From the NCBI RefSeq assembly GCF_009765215.1, contig NZ_VLNV01000006.1, forward strand, positions 309,281 to 373,280: DNA of 64,000 nt. Direction: 5' to 3'. How positions within the stretch are numbered: position 1 is the first letter of the stretch; each line of letters begins with the position of its first letter. A program made the translations under genes and the position numbers. Origin of the DNA: Lysobacter prati (GTDB taxonomy: Bacteria; Pseudomonadota; Gammaproteobacteria; Xanthomonadales; Xanthomonadaceae). The notes under the pieces were generated by a model that had not been told where the DNA came from, did not search any database, and saw only the letters and a program-made list of their open reading frames with translations. Positions 55,052-63,946 of this stretch are shown here, piece by piece.

Positions 55052-57157
55052 TCACCAGATCACGACCTGCTTGTCGCCTTCGCGAACCATCGGCTGGCCC
55101 GGCTTGCACGAGAACGCAGCGGCGAATGCCGGCAGGTTCGACGGAGCGCCGATCGCACGGAACGTCGCCGGAGCATGCTCGTCGGTGTTCACGCGCAGCT
55201 TCAGCTCATCGTCGGTGAAGTTGCGACGCCACACGGTGCCCCAGTTGAGGAAGAAGCGCTGGTCGCGGGTCAGGCCGTCGGTCTTCGGATCCGGCGTGCC
55301 GTCGGTGGCCTTCTTCATCGCGTCGTAGGCCGTGGCCAGGCCGCCCAGGTCGGCGATGTTCTCGCCCAGGGTCAGGTCGCCCTTCACCTTCATGCCCGGA
55401 GCTGCCTCGTAGCTGCTGAACTGCTGCACCAGCTTGTCGGTGCGGCCCGAGAAGCTCTTCGCGTCCGCATCGGTCCACCACACTTCGAAGTTACCGGCCG
55501 GCCCGAAGCGGCTGCCCTGGTCGTCGTAACCGTGGGTCATCTCGTGGCCGATCACCGCGCCGATGCCGCCGTAGTTGGTGGCGTCGTCAGCATTCGGATC
55601 GAAGAACGGCGGCTGCAGGATCGCGGCCGGGAAGACGATCTCGTTCTGCAGCGGGTTGTAGTAGGCATTCACCATCTGCGGCGGCATGCCCCACTCGGTG
55701 CGATCGACCGGCTTGCCGATCTTGCCCAGGTTCCACTTGTAGTTGAACTCCTGCGCAGCCAGCACGTTGCCGATGTAGCTGTCGCGGCCGGTGGTCAGGC
55801 CGTCCCACTCACGCCACTTGTCCGGGTAACCGATCTTCGGAGTGAAGGCGGCCCACTTCTCCATTGCCTTCTTCTTGGTGTCGTCGCTCATCCAGGCCAG
55901 GTGCTCGATGCGACCCTTCAGCGACTCCGACAGGTTCTTGACCAGCGTCTCCATCCGAGCCTTCGACTCTTCCGGGAAGGCGACCTTGACGTACATCTGG
56001 CCCAGCGCTTCGCCGGCCTGGTCCTCGACCGTCGCCAGCACGCGCTTGCCACGCTCCTTGAGCTCCTTCTGGCCGCGCATGGTCTGGTTGTAGAAGGCGA
56101 AGTTCTCCTGGACGAAAGCGTCCGAGAGGTACGGCGAGGCGCTGTCGATGGTGTGGAAGCGCAGGTAGGTCTGCCACTGCTCGGCCGGCACGTCGGCCAG
56201 CATCTTGCTGACTTCCTTGTGGAAGTCCGGCATCGCCAGCGAGAACATCTTCGGCGCGGCTACGCCCTGCGACTCGAAGAACTTGGTCCACGGGAAGTTC
56301 GGCGCCAGCTTGTCGGCGTCGGCCAGGCTGACGGGGTTGTAGTACAGCGAAACGTCGCGCTGCAGCGTCTTCTTGTCGATCGACGCCTTGGCCAGGCGGG
56401 TCTCGAAGGCAACCACGTCCTTGGCCTGCTTGGCGGCGTCGGCGGCGGCAACGCCGCTCAGCTCCAGCACCTTGGCGACGTGCTGCTCGTAAGCGGCCAG
56501 CTTGTCCTTCTTGTCGGCGTCGAAGTAGTACGCCTTGTCCGGCAGGCCCAGGCCGCCCTGCGAGGCGTAGGCGATGTTGTTCTTGGAATCCTTGAAGTCG
56601 GCCTCGGCGCCGAAGCCGAACAGGAAGTTCTCACCCTTGGCGGCGCTGGTGCGCAGGTAGTCGGCGATCTTTTCCTGGCTGTCGAGCGCGGCGATCGCGT
56701 CGAGGTGGCCCTTCAGCGGAGCAATGCCCTGCTCGTTGATCTTGGCAGCGTCCATACCGGTGGCCCAGAAGTCGCCGACGATCTTCTCGACGCCGGTGGC
56801 CTTGGTGTCGGCGGCGGCCTGCTCGGCGAGCTGGCGCTGCACGGCGATCGAACGCTCGTTGAGCATCTCGAACGCGCCCCACGACGTGCGGTCACCCGGG
56901 ATCGCGTTGGCGGCAAGCCACTTGCCGTTGACGTAACCACCGAAGTCCGTGCACGCGTCCTTGCTGGTGTCGAGGTCGGCGACGGTGAAACGGTTCACGC
57001 CCGGCAGCTTGCTCTCGTCGAGCTTGAGGGCGGTGGCTTCGGCCGGCTTGGCGGCGTCGGCGGCCGGCGCTGCGGCTTCTTCCTTCTTGGCGCAGGCGGC
57101 CAGGGCGGTGATGACGGCAAGGGAAAGTACGAGGACTTGCGGTTTGTTGAGGCTCAC
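55052..57157 (-). CDS. M13 family zinc metallopeptidase (second copy, lipoprotein)
   Basis: A 701-residue peptidase with a lipoprotein signal (LVLSLAVITALAAC, Cys about residue 22) and an Ala/Lys-rich linker. It has CTDFGGYVNGKWLAANAIPG, NAYYNPLQNEIVFPAAILQP and the zinc site GHEMTHGYDDQGSRF near residue 538, with ENIADLGG as the third-ligand region. It closes with FSCKPGQPM and VVIW, the normal M13 end. GTG 57157 has GGAG upstream and starts the signal directly. A longer ATG start would spoil it. Probably an outer-membrane oligopeptidase. Confidence 0.94.
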   Translation of the reverse strand: MSLNKPQVLVLSLAVITALAACAKKEEAAAPAADAAKPAEATALKLDESKLPGVNRFTVADLDTSKDACTDFGGYVNGKWLAANAIPGDRTSWGAFEMLNERSIAVQRQLAEQAAADTKATGVEKIVGDFWATGMDAAKINEQGIAPLKGHLDAIAALDSQEKIADYLRTSAAKGENFLFGFGAEADFKDSKNNIAYASQGGLGLPDKAYYFDADKKDKLAAYEQHVAKVLELSGVAAADAAKQAKDVVAFETRLAKASIDKKTLQRDVSLYYNPVSLADADKLAPNFPWTKFFESQGVAAPKMFSLAMPDFHKEVSKMLADVPAEQWQTYLRFHTIDSASPYLSDAFVQENFAFYNQTMRGQKELKERGKRVLATVEDQAGEALGQMYVKVAFPEESKARMETLVKNLSESLKGRIEHLAWMSDDTKKKAMEKWAAFTPKIGYPDKWREWDGLTTGRDSYIGNVLAAQEFNYKWNLGKIGKPVDRTEWGMPPQMVNAYYNPLQNEIVFPAAILQPPFFDPNADDATNYGGIGAVIGHEMTHGYDDQGSRFGPAGNFEVWWTDADAKSFSGRTDKLVQQFSSYEAAPGMKVKGDLTLGENIADLGGLATAYDAMKKATDGTPDPKTDGLTRDQRFFLNWGTVWRRNFTDDELKLRVNTDEHAPATFRAIGAPSNLPAFAAAFSCKPGQPMVREGDKQVVIW

Positions 57158-57373
57158 TGATGGCTCCGGCCGGTCAGGCATGGGAAATGAAACGACGACC
57201 CCTGGGCGGGGCATCGGCGGACATTAGACTGGTTCAGCTCTGTAGGGGGGTGTCGAAGGTCATGAGGGTGGGCCGGCCGGCAGCTTTGGCACCGTCATCC
57301 GGCCCGCCCGCGTCCTGAATGGGGGCATGTTGGGATCGCCCCCATTCAGAAAGTTTCTCAAAATCGGCCGTGC

Positions 57374-58768
57374 TCAGGCCGAGCCGGCCTCTAACGCCAC
57401 GCCCCGGCGCTGCCGCCACAGGTAGCCAATGCCCAGCAGGACGAACCAGACCGGGCTGGCCAGCAGTGCCTGGCGGGTATCGGCCTGCAGCGTCAGCAGG
57501 ACCAGGACGAAGGCGAAGAACACCAGGCAGGCGTAACACATGGCCACGCCGCCGGGCATCTTGAACTTCGAGGCTTCGTGCAGGTGCGGGCGCTTGCGAC
57601 GGTAGGCGATGTAGGCGAACAGGATCAGCGACCAGACGAACATGAAGAGCACCGCGGCCAGCGTGGTGATCAGGGTGAAGGCCGTTACCAGGTTCGGGAT
57701 CACGTAGACCAGCATCGCGCCGGCGAGCAGGCACAGGCACGAAAACAGCAGGCCGCGCGAGGGCACCGCCGCGCGCGACAGCAGCGCGAACGACTTCGGC
57801 GCGTGGTCTTCCCGGGCCAGGCCGTAGAGCATGCGGCTGGTCGAGAAGATGCCGCTGTTGGCTGACGATGTGGCCGAGGTCAGCACGACGAAGTTGATCA
57901 GGCTGGCAGCGGCCGGGATGCCGGCGAGCACGAACAGTTCGACGAACGGGCTCTTGCCCGGCACCACTTCGCGCCACGGCGTCACCGCCATGATCGCCAC
58001 CAGCGCCAGCACGTAGAACAGCATGATGCGCACCGGGATCGAGTTGATCGCCTTGGGCAGGTTGCGCTCCGGGTTGGCGGTCTCGGCGGCGGTGGTGCCG
58101 ACCACTTCGATGCCGACGAAGGCGAACACCGCGATCTGGAAACCGGCGAAGAATCCGGCGATGCCGGTCGGGAACAGTCCGCCGTCGCTCCACAGGTTCG
58201 ACAGCGAAGCGACATGGCCCGACGGCGACTGGAAGCCCCAGGCGACCATGCCCAGGCCGGTGACGATCAGCGCGCAGATCGCCACGATCTTGATCAGCGC
58301 GAACCAGAATTCCATCTCGCCGAACAGCTTCACCGTGACCAGGTTCAGGCACAGCAGTAGCACCACGCACATCACCGCCGGTATCCATGGCGCCAGTCCG
58401 GGGAACCAGAACTGCGCGTAGGCGGCAATGGCTATCACGTCGGCAATGGCGGTGATGATCCAGCAGAACCAGTACGTCCAGCCGCAGAAGAATCCGGCCC
58501 AGGGGCCGAGCAGGTCGGTGGAGAAGTCGATGAACGACTTGTACTCCAGGTTCGACAGCAGCAGCTCGCCCATCGCCCGCATCACGAAGAACAGCATGAT
58601 GCCGATGATCAGGTAGACCAGCAGGATGGAGGGGCCAGCGAGGTTGATGGTCTTGCCCGAACCCATGAACAGGCCGGTGCCGATGGCGCCGCCGATGGCG
58701 ATGAGCTGGAGATGCCGGTTGGACAGGCTGCGCTTGAGGTGATCCGGATGCACGGGTGAATCGGACAT
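57374..58768 (-). CDS. amino-acid permease (APC family, CycA-like)
   Basis: A 464-residue transporter with 12 helices. It begins HLKRSLSNRHLQLIAIGGAI and GTGLFMGSGKTINLAGPSIL, the substrate-binding GTG loop of the amino-acid/polyamine group. FAFVGIEVVGTTAAETANPE and SRMLYGLAREDHAPKSFALL follow. It is closest in pattern to D-serine/D-alanine/glycine transporters. The exact substrate is not certain. Start ATG 58768 (MSDSPVHPDH). Confidence 0.9.
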   Translation of the reverse strand: MSDSPVHPDHLKRSLSNRHLQLIAIGGAIGTGLFMGSGKTINLAGPSILLVYLIIGIMLFFVMRAMGELLLSNLEYKSFIDFSTDLLGPWAGFFCGWTYWFCWIITAIADVIAIAAYAQFWFPGLAPWIPAVMCVVLLLCLNLVTVKLFGEMEFWFALIKIVAICALIVTGLGMVAWGFQSPSGHVASLSNLWSDGGLFPTGIAGFFAGFQIAVFAFVGIEVVGTTAAETANPERNLPKAINSIPVRIMLFYVLALVAIMAVTPWREVVPGKSPFVELFVLAGIPAAASLINFVVLTSATSSANSGIFSTSRMLYGLAREDHAPKSFALLSRAAVPSRGLLFSCLCLLAGAMLVYVIPNLVTAFTLITTLAAVLFMFVWSLILFAYIAYRRKRPHLHEASKFKMPGGVAMCYACLVFFAFVLVLLTLQADTRQALLASPVWFVLLGIGYLWRQRRGVALEAGSA

Positions 58769-58902
58769 GTGGCGCGGCCGTCGAGGTTGGGTGTGTCGAC
58801 AACATAGGGGAAGCGGTGGGCCGCCGCCATAGGGCTGGCCGTCGGGCGGCGAGTGCTGCGTTGTCTGCTCTGGTGGAGTGCGCCCAGAGCGAGTGACGGA
58901 CC

Positions 58903-59796
58903 ATGAACCAGCGCCTGGCCTTGGTGGCAACGTGCATGCTGCTGGCATCGTGCGCGACGCATGCGCCGACCAGGCGCATGGAACGCGCTCAGCACACCGC
59001 CTTCCAGGCGTTGCAGGGCGGCGAGCTGACCGCGCAGGAGATCGACAAGGTCGCCGAGCTGTGTCCGTTCGGCATGCCGCAGCACGCGCCCGGCTGGGAT
59101 CACGGCTTCACCGAGTTCGTCGTCCGCGACGGTTATGCGCTCGAGCACAGTGGCCAGTACCGGATACCGCTGTGGGTGTGCGAGCGCCTGGTGCCGGAGC
59201 ACCTCAACAGTCGCTATCCGCGCAAGGACAACTTCCGCGCCGATCCGGAACTGTCCGGTCCGCATGCCGAGTTGGCCGATTACAAGGGTTCGGGCTACGC
59301 GCGCGGCCATCATGCGCCGGCCGAGGATCACGCCTGGAGCATGCGCCTGCTCGACGAAACCTTCTACCTGTCGAACATGTCGCCGCAGCAGGGCGGGTTC
59401 AACTCCGGCGTCTGGAGCCAGGTCGAGAAGCGCGTGCGCACGATGGCTGCCGACAGCGCGGTCACCTGGGTGATCACCGGCGCGCTGCTTTACGACCCGG
59501 AAGAGGAACAGGCTTCGACCGCCGACGGTTGGGTCGAGTACTACACGATCGGCGCCGGCGTGGCCGTGCCGACGCACCTGTTCAAGATCGTGGTCAGCGA
59601 GCAGGCCAACGGCGACGTCGACGCGGTCGCGTTCGTGATTGCCAATGCCAAGCCGCCATCGCCGTATTCGCACGCGGATTTCATCAAGCCGGTGCGCTGG
59701 ATCGAGGAGCGTTCGGGACTCGACTTCATGCCCGAGCTGGAGCCGGCGGACTCGCAGCGACTGGAAGCGCGCGCCGGGCAGATCGATTCGCCGTGA
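58903..59796 (+). CDS. DNA/RNA non-specific endonuclease, lipoprotein
   Basis: A 297-residue protein with a lipoprotein signal (VATCMLLASCAT). The nuclease domain has a beta-beta-alpha-metal motif YARGHHAPAEDHAWS, where Ala replaces the Asp of the usual DRGH. The catalytic His136 is kept, as is the metal Asn in SNMSPQQGGFNSGVWSQVE. Members cut single- and double-stranded nucleic acids outside the cytoplasm. The following protease-like gene starts 14 bases after its stop and is probably co-transcribed. Confidence 0.88.
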   Translation: MNQRLALVATCMLLASCATHAPTRRMERAQHTAFQALQGGELTAQEIDKVAELCPFGMPQHAPGWDHGFTEFVVRDGYALEHSGQYRIPLWVCERLVPEHLNSRYPRKDNFRADPELSGPHAELADYKGSGYARGHHAPAEDHAWSMRLLDETFYLSNMSPQQGGFNSGVWSQVEKRVRTMAADSAVTWVITGALLYDPEEEQASTADGWVEYYTIGAGVAVPTHLFKIVVSEQANGDVDAVAFVIANAKPPSPYSHADFIKPVRWIEERSGLDFMPELEPADSQRLEARAGQIDSP

Positions 59797-59810
59797 CGGG
59801 CTGATTGGCC

Positions 59811-60425
59811 ATGATTGCCAACTACCGGCTGCGCTATCGGCCGCTGCGCGCCGGCGTCGCGATCTCGTCGGCGGAACTGGGCACGTTCGGCACGCTCGGA
59901 TGCCTGGCCACCAGCGACGGCCAGGACCGCTGGGGCATTACTGCCAGGCACGTGCTGACGCGCACGAATGCGCTGCGCATGGATGTGTTCCAGCCGGACC
60001 TGCGCGTGGTCGGGGCGCTGGTGTCGGAGTCGTTGACGGACATGAAGGTCGTCGCCGGCCTGGACGTGGTTGCGTTCCGTATCGCGCGCACCATCGCCAC
60101 GACGCCGGCCATCCTGGAACTGGGCGCGTGGCAGAGCGTTGCCGAACCCGTCAGCGGAATGGCGGTGATGAAGTCGGGATTCGCGACCGGGGTGACGCGG
60201 GCGCGAATCGGCCAGGTCGATGCCGAGGGTTTCCAGGTGTTGCCCGAGGCGGGCATGCCGCCGGGCTATGCCGCCTACGCCGCGGGCGATTCGGGCGCGG
60301 CGTGGATGACCGAGGATGCAAGGCTGGTCGGCATCCATGTCTCGCAGAGCCAGCAGGGTGCCATGGGGCGGGCGTTGCGGTTGAGGTCGGCGTTGACGCG
60401 GCTGGGGTTGCGGCTGGTGGTGTAG
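59811..60425 (+). CDS. trypsin-like serine protease fold protein
   Basis: A 204-residue protein with a plausible chymotrypsin-type triad: His47 in WGITARHVLTR, Asp85 in GLDVVAFRIART, and Ser161 in AAGDSGAAWMTEDARLVGIH. These fall in the correct order and spacing for a small protease such as the Nal1-like or viral-type group. There is no signal peptide, so it is either cytosolic or exported otherwise. The start is ATG 59811 (MIANYRLRYRPL), with a TTG two codons earlier as an alternative. It lies between the nuclease and modE. Possible partner of the nuclease, but this is only inferred. Confidence 0.65.
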   Translation: MIANYRLRYRPLRAGVAISSAELGTFGTLGCLATSDGQDRWGITARHVLTRTNALRMDVFQPDLRVVGALVSESLTDMKVVAGLDVVAFRIARTIATTPAILELGAWQSVAEPVSGMAVMKSGFATGVTRARIGQVDAEGFQVLPEAGMPPGYAAYAAGDSGAAWMTEDARLVGIHVSQSQQGAMGRALRLRSALTRLGLRLVV

Positions 60426-60442
60426 GTGGCCAGACTCGCCGC

Positions 60443-61252
60443 ATGACCGACTCGTCGTTCCGGATCAACAGCGCACTGACCGTGGAAGCCAGGCGCGGCC
60501 CGTTCGGTGGCCGGCGCTGGATGGCGTTGCTGACCGCGCTCGCTGATGCCGAGTCGATCACCGCCGCGGCCAGGGAAGTCGGCCTGAGCTACAAGGCGGC
60601 GTGGGATGCGATCGATGCCATGAACAACCTGTCCGATCAGCCGCTGGTGGACCGCGCTGTCGGCGGCAAAGGCGGTGGCGGCACGCGCCTGACCGATCAC
60701 GGTCGACGGCTGGTTGCGGCTTACCAGGCGGTCGAGGAAGAGAACGAACGTTTCATCGAGCGGCTCAACGCGCGCATGACCGGCGCAGCGGCGGAACTGG
60801 AAACCATCGGGAGACTGGCCATGCTCACCAGCGCACGCAATCACTTCGCCGGCAAGGTCGTTCGCATCGCCACCGGCGCGGTCAACGACGAGATCGAAAT
60901 CGAGCTGTCAGGCGGTGCGCGCATCGTCGCGATCATTACCCACGAGAGCCTGCAGCACATGGCGCTGGCGGTGGGTGACAGCGCGGTGGCGCTGGTCAAG
61001 GCGTCGAGCGTGATTGTCGCCACCGGCGCCGATGCCGGGGTCAAGCTGTCGGCGCGCAACAGACTGCAGGGCAAGGTGTCGCGCGTGCAGCCGGGTGCGG
61101 TCAATGCCGAAGTGGTGATCGACCTGGGCGGCGGCAACTCGGTCGCCGCGATCATCACCAACACCTCCGCGCAGGCACTGCAGTTGGCCGAAGGCGTCGA
61201 GGCCGCGGCGATCTTCAAGGCCTCCAGCGTGATCCTCGCGGTCGGGGCTTAG
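60443..61252 (+). CDS. modE: molybdate-responsive regulator ModE
   Basis: A 269-residue regulator. The N-terminal winged helix has RRWMALLTALADAESITAAA and GLSYKAAWDAIDAMNN, typical of ModE/LysR-type HTH. Two molybdate-binding TOBE (Mop) domains follow, starting about residues 127 (SARNHFAGKVVRIATGAVND) and 200 (SARNRLQGKVSRVQPGAVNA). With molybdate bound it represses the transport genes, here the convergent modABC operon. Its stop codon overlaps that of modC. Confidence 0.94.
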   Translation: MTDSSFRINSALTVEARRGPFGGRRWMALLTALADAESITAAAREVGLSYKAAWDAIDAMNNLSDQPLVDRAVGGKGGGGTRLTDHGRRLVAAYQAVEEENERFIERLNARMTGAAAELETIGRLAMLTSARNHFAGKVVRIATGAVNDEIEIELSGGARIVAIITHESLQHMALAVGDSAVALVKASSVIVATGADAGVKLSARNRLQGKVSRVQPGAVNAEVVIDLGGGNSVAAIITNTSAQALQLAEGVEAAAIFKASSVILAVGA

Positions 61253-61893
61253 GCCGGCACGCCAAGCCTTCCGCGATCCATCGTGATGACGGCATCGGCG
61301 AGGTAGTCGATCTCGTTGCGCGAATGCGTGACGTACAGCATCGGCACGCGCGTCTCTTCCTTGATCCGTCGCAGGAACGGCAGGATCTGCTGCTTCAGGC
61401 GTTCGTCCAGCGACGACAGCGGCTCGTCGAGCAGCAGCAGGCGCGGCGAGTAGAGCAGGGCGCGGCCGAGGGCGACACGCTGGCGTTCGCCGCCGGACAG
61501 CAGGGCGGGCCGGCGGTCGAGCAGCGGCACGATCTCGAGCAGTTCCGCCACGGACTGCAGGTCGTGCCGGCGCGTCTGCGACGCGATGCGTTCGTGGCCG
61601 TAGAGCAGGTTGCGGCGTACCGTCAGGTGCGGGAACAGCTGGCCGTCCTGGAACACCAGGCCAAAATGCCGATCCCACGGCGGCACGAAGCGATCGCTGG
61701 CGGTATCGACCAGCACGTCACCGTCGGCGCGGATCACGCCGCGGCCGGGGCGCAGCAGGCCGGCGATCAGTGCCAGCAGCGTGCTCTTGCCCGAACCCGA
61801 CGGCCCGAACACGCCTGTGACGCCAGCGCCGACCTCGGCACGTGCTGCCATCGTGAAATCACCACGGGCGAAGTCGAGGTCAAAGCTCAGCAT
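61249..61893 (-). CDS. modC: molybdate ABC transporter ATPase ModC, lacking the TOBE domain
   Basis: A 214-residue ATPase. It has Walker A GPSGSGKSTLLALIAGLLRP, a Q-loop region, signature LSGGERQRVALGRAL, Walker B LLLLDEPLSSLDE and the switch VTHSRNEIDYLADA. Usual ModC proteins are about 350 residues with a C-terminal molybdate-binding TOBE domain. This one ends at RLGVPA, right after the ATPase domain. The stop codons of modC and modE share bases 61250-61251, so truncation may date from the formation of this convergent border. It overlaps modB by 14 bases. Confidence 0.92.
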   Translation of the reverse strand: MLSFDLDFARGDFTMAARAEVGAGVTGVFGPSGSGKSTLLALIAGLLRPGRGVIRADGDVLVDTASDRFVPPWDRHFGLVFQDGQLFPHLTVRRNLLYGHERIASQTRRHDLQSVAELLEIVPLLDRRPALLSGGERQRVALGRALLYSPRLLLLDEPLSSLDERLKQQILPFLRRIKEETRVPMLYVTHSRNEIDYLADAVITMDRGRLGVPA

Positions 61894-62599
61894 GTTGATT
61901 CCGATGGTCCTGGAAGCCGAGCTTGCGTTCCGCTCGATGGCTGACCCACCGGCTCAGCAGCAGCGCCACCACGGCCAACGCGATCGACAGCAACGACAAG
62001 CGCATCGCCGCCGCTTCGCCGTCGGGCACGTGGGTCAGGCTGTAGATCGCCAGCGGCAGGGTGCGGGTCTCGCCGGGAATGTTGCCGACGAAGGCCATCG
62101 TCGCGCCGAATTCGCCGAGGCTGCGCGAGAAGCACAGGAAACTGCCGGCGATGATTCCCGGCACCGACAGCGGCAGCGTCACGCTGAAGAACACACTCCA
62201 CGGCCGCGCGCCCAGGGTGAGCGCGGCGTTCTCGAGGCGCGGGTCGATCAGGCGGAACGCCAGCCGGATCGGCTGCACCATCAGCGGAAATGCCATCACC
62301 GCCGAGGCGATCACCGCGCCCTTCCAGGTGAATGCAACGACTATCCCGAAGGTGGCCTGCAGCCACGCGCCCAGCGGGCCGTTGGTGCCCAGCAACAGCA
62401 ACAGCAGGTAACCCGGCACGACCGGAGGCAGCACCATCGGCAGCTGCACCAGGATGTCGATCCAGAACTTGCCGGGGAAGCGCCGGCGCTCCAGCAGCCA
62501 GCCCACCGCGATACCGAACGGCAGACAGGCAGCGGTCGACCACAGCGCTACCTTCGCCGACAGGCGCAATGCATCCCACTCTTCCGGCGACAGCCACAT
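61880..62599 (-). CDS. modB: molybdate ABC transporter permease ModB
   Basis: A 239-residue inner-membrane permease with five to six helices and the EAA-type loop region AALTLGARPWSVFFSVTLPL that contacts ModC. It starts MWLSPEEWDALRLSAKVALW. Other typical parts are LPFGIAVGWLLERRRFPGK and PMVLPPVVPGYLLLLLLG. It starts 5 bases after modA and overlaps modC, so it is one operon. Confidence 0.95.
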   Translation of the reverse strand: MWLSPEEWDALRLSAKVALWSTAACLPFGIAVGWLLERRRFPGKFWIDILVQLPMVLPPVVPGYLLLLLLGTNGPLGAWLQATFGIVVAFTWKGAVIASAVMAFPLMVQPIRLAFRLIDPRLENAALTLGARPWSVFFSVTLPLSVPGIIAGSFLCFSRSLGEFGATMAFVGNIPGETRTLPLAIYSLTHVPDGEAAAMRLSLLSIALAVVALLLSRWVSHRAERKLGFQDHRNQHAEL

Positions 62600-62604
62600 G
62601 CGGA

Positions 62605-63378
62605 TCAGGGTTTGAGGCGGGTGAACCCGTAGCGGTCAAAGATATCCGCAGCGGCGGCGGAGGTCTGCACGAAACGCACGAACGCCTGCGCTTCCGGGCG
62701 CGCGCCCTTGACCACCGCGAACGGATACACGATCGGCTTGTGGGTGTCGGCGGGGAAGACCTTGAGCACGTCGACCTTGCTGCTGATCTTCGCGTCGGTG
62801 GCGTAGACGATGCCGAGCGGGCACTCGCCGCGTTCGACGAATGCCAGCGCCGTGCGCACGTCGTCAGTGCCGACGAGGCGACCCTTCAGTCCCGCCCACC
62901 AGCCCAGCGCTTCAAGGCTCTGCTTGGCATAGATGCCCACCGGCACCACGCCCGGCTCGCCGGTGCAGAGCTTGCCTTTGAAGGCGCCGGCGAAGTCGAA
63001 GCCGCGCTTCATCTCGACCGGGACGCTCTGGCCCTTGGGCGCGATCAGCACCAGGTCGTTGCCGAGCAGGTTGACTCGCGTGCCGGCGGCGATCTTGCCG
63101 CGCTGGTCGAGGTAGTCCATCCAGGTCAGGTCGGCCGAGGCGAAGACGTCGGCCGGTGCGCCGGCTTCGATCTGCTTGGCCAGTGCCGACGAGGCGGCAT
63201 AGGCCAGGCTCGGCTTGGGATGGCCGGCCTTTACCCAGGCCGCGCCGATGTCGTTGAGGGCATTGGTGAGGCTGGCCGCGGCGAAGACGCGGACCGGTTC
63301 CTCGGCGGCGACCGGACCGGCCAGGGCGAGGAGCACGGTCAGGGCGAGGCGGCGGGCAAGCTGGGGGAGGGCAGGCAC
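62605..63378 (-). CDS. modA: molybdate-binding periplasmic protein ModA
   Basis: A 257-residue periplasmic binding protein with a signal peptide (LALTVLLALAGPVAAEEP). Molybdate-binding parts are VFAAASLTNALNDIGAAW, SLAYAASSALAKQIEAGAPA, DVFASADLTWMDYLDQRG, LVLIAPKGQ and the C-terminal VVKGARPEAQAFVRFVQTSA. It is the first gene of the leftward modABC operon and lies 24 bases from a ModE operator. Confidence 0.95.
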   Translation of the reverse strand: MPALPQLARRLALTVLLALAGPVAAEEPVRVFAAASLTNALNDIGAAWVKAGHPKPSLAYAASSALAKQIEAGAPADVFASADLTWMDYLDQRGKIAAGTRVNLLGNDLVLIAPKGQSVPVEMKRGFDFAGAFKGKLCTGEPGVVPVGIYAKQSLEALGWWAGLKGRLVGTDDVRTALAFVERGECPLGIVYATDAKISSKVDVLKVFPADTHKPIVYPFAVVKGARPEAQAFVRFVQTSAAAADIFDRYGFTRLKP

Positions 63379-63401
63379 GATGTCGCTCCGGGGGGATTTA
63401 A

Positions 63402-63425
63402 CGCTGTATAGCGAAATATATAGCG
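63402..63425. promoter_or_regulatory. ModE operator upstream of modA
   Basis: The half sites CGCTGTATA (63402-63410) and TATATAGCG (63417-63425) form an inverted repeat with one mismatch and a 6-base spacer, matching the known ModE consensus CGCTATATA-N-TATATAGCG. It lies 24 bases upstream of the modA start, where a bound repressor would block the promoter. Confidence 0.88.
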
Positions 63426-63452
63426 CTTCCCGGCACCCGTGTGCACCGCCCG

Positions 63453-63833
63453 TTAGGCGTACTGGGCAATGCCGTCGCCGAACGACCAGTTTTCCTTGAC
63501 GACTTCGACCAGGTTGATGAAGACGTCCTGGGTGCGCATGCCTAGCCGCGCGTGCAGGCCGTCGGCTACGGCGCGATAGAAGGCCTGCTTGGTTTCGACG
63601 CTGCGTCCCTGGCTGATCGTGACCTGGATCAGGATGCAGTCGTCGCTGCGTTCGATGCCCATGTAGGTCCGGTCAATCGACAGCTCGCCGCGCGGGTGTC
63701 GGGTGAATACCTGGAAGCGGTCGTCCTTCGGCGCTTTTAGTACATCCTCGATGGCCGCGTGGATCACGTCGCCGATACCTTGCAGCCAGGCATCGTCCTT
63801 TCCTTCCATCAGATCGACACGTACCAGTGGCAT
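63453..63833 (-). CDS. tautomerase family protein
   Basis: A 126-residue protein that starts MPLVRVDLMEGKDDAWL, so after Met removal Pro1 is free to act as the catalytic base of the 4-oxalocrotonate tautomerase superfamily. GIGDVIHAAIEDVL, RTYMGIERSDDCILIQVTIS and TQDVFINLVEVVKENWSFG follow, as in longer tautomerase-like members often encoded near stress or catabolic genes. The substrate is unknown. It is read toward modA, and a ModE site lies 28 bases past its end. Confidence 0.85.
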   Translation of the reverse strand: MPLVRVDLMEGKDDAWLQGIGDVIHAAIEDVLKAPKDDRFQVFTRHPRGELSIDRTYMGIERSDDCILIQVTISQGRSVETKQAFYRAVADGLHARLGMRTQDVFINLVEVVKENWSFGDGIAQYA

Positions 63834-63946
63834 GTCCGTTTCCTTGCACTTTGGGGGAAGGGGTCAACGTAGCAGAGGGCTTCTGTTGGTCCCGCGAAGG
63901 CGGTGCTGCTGTTGCGTTTGGGCTTCGGGCTTGCGTCTGCGGAAAG

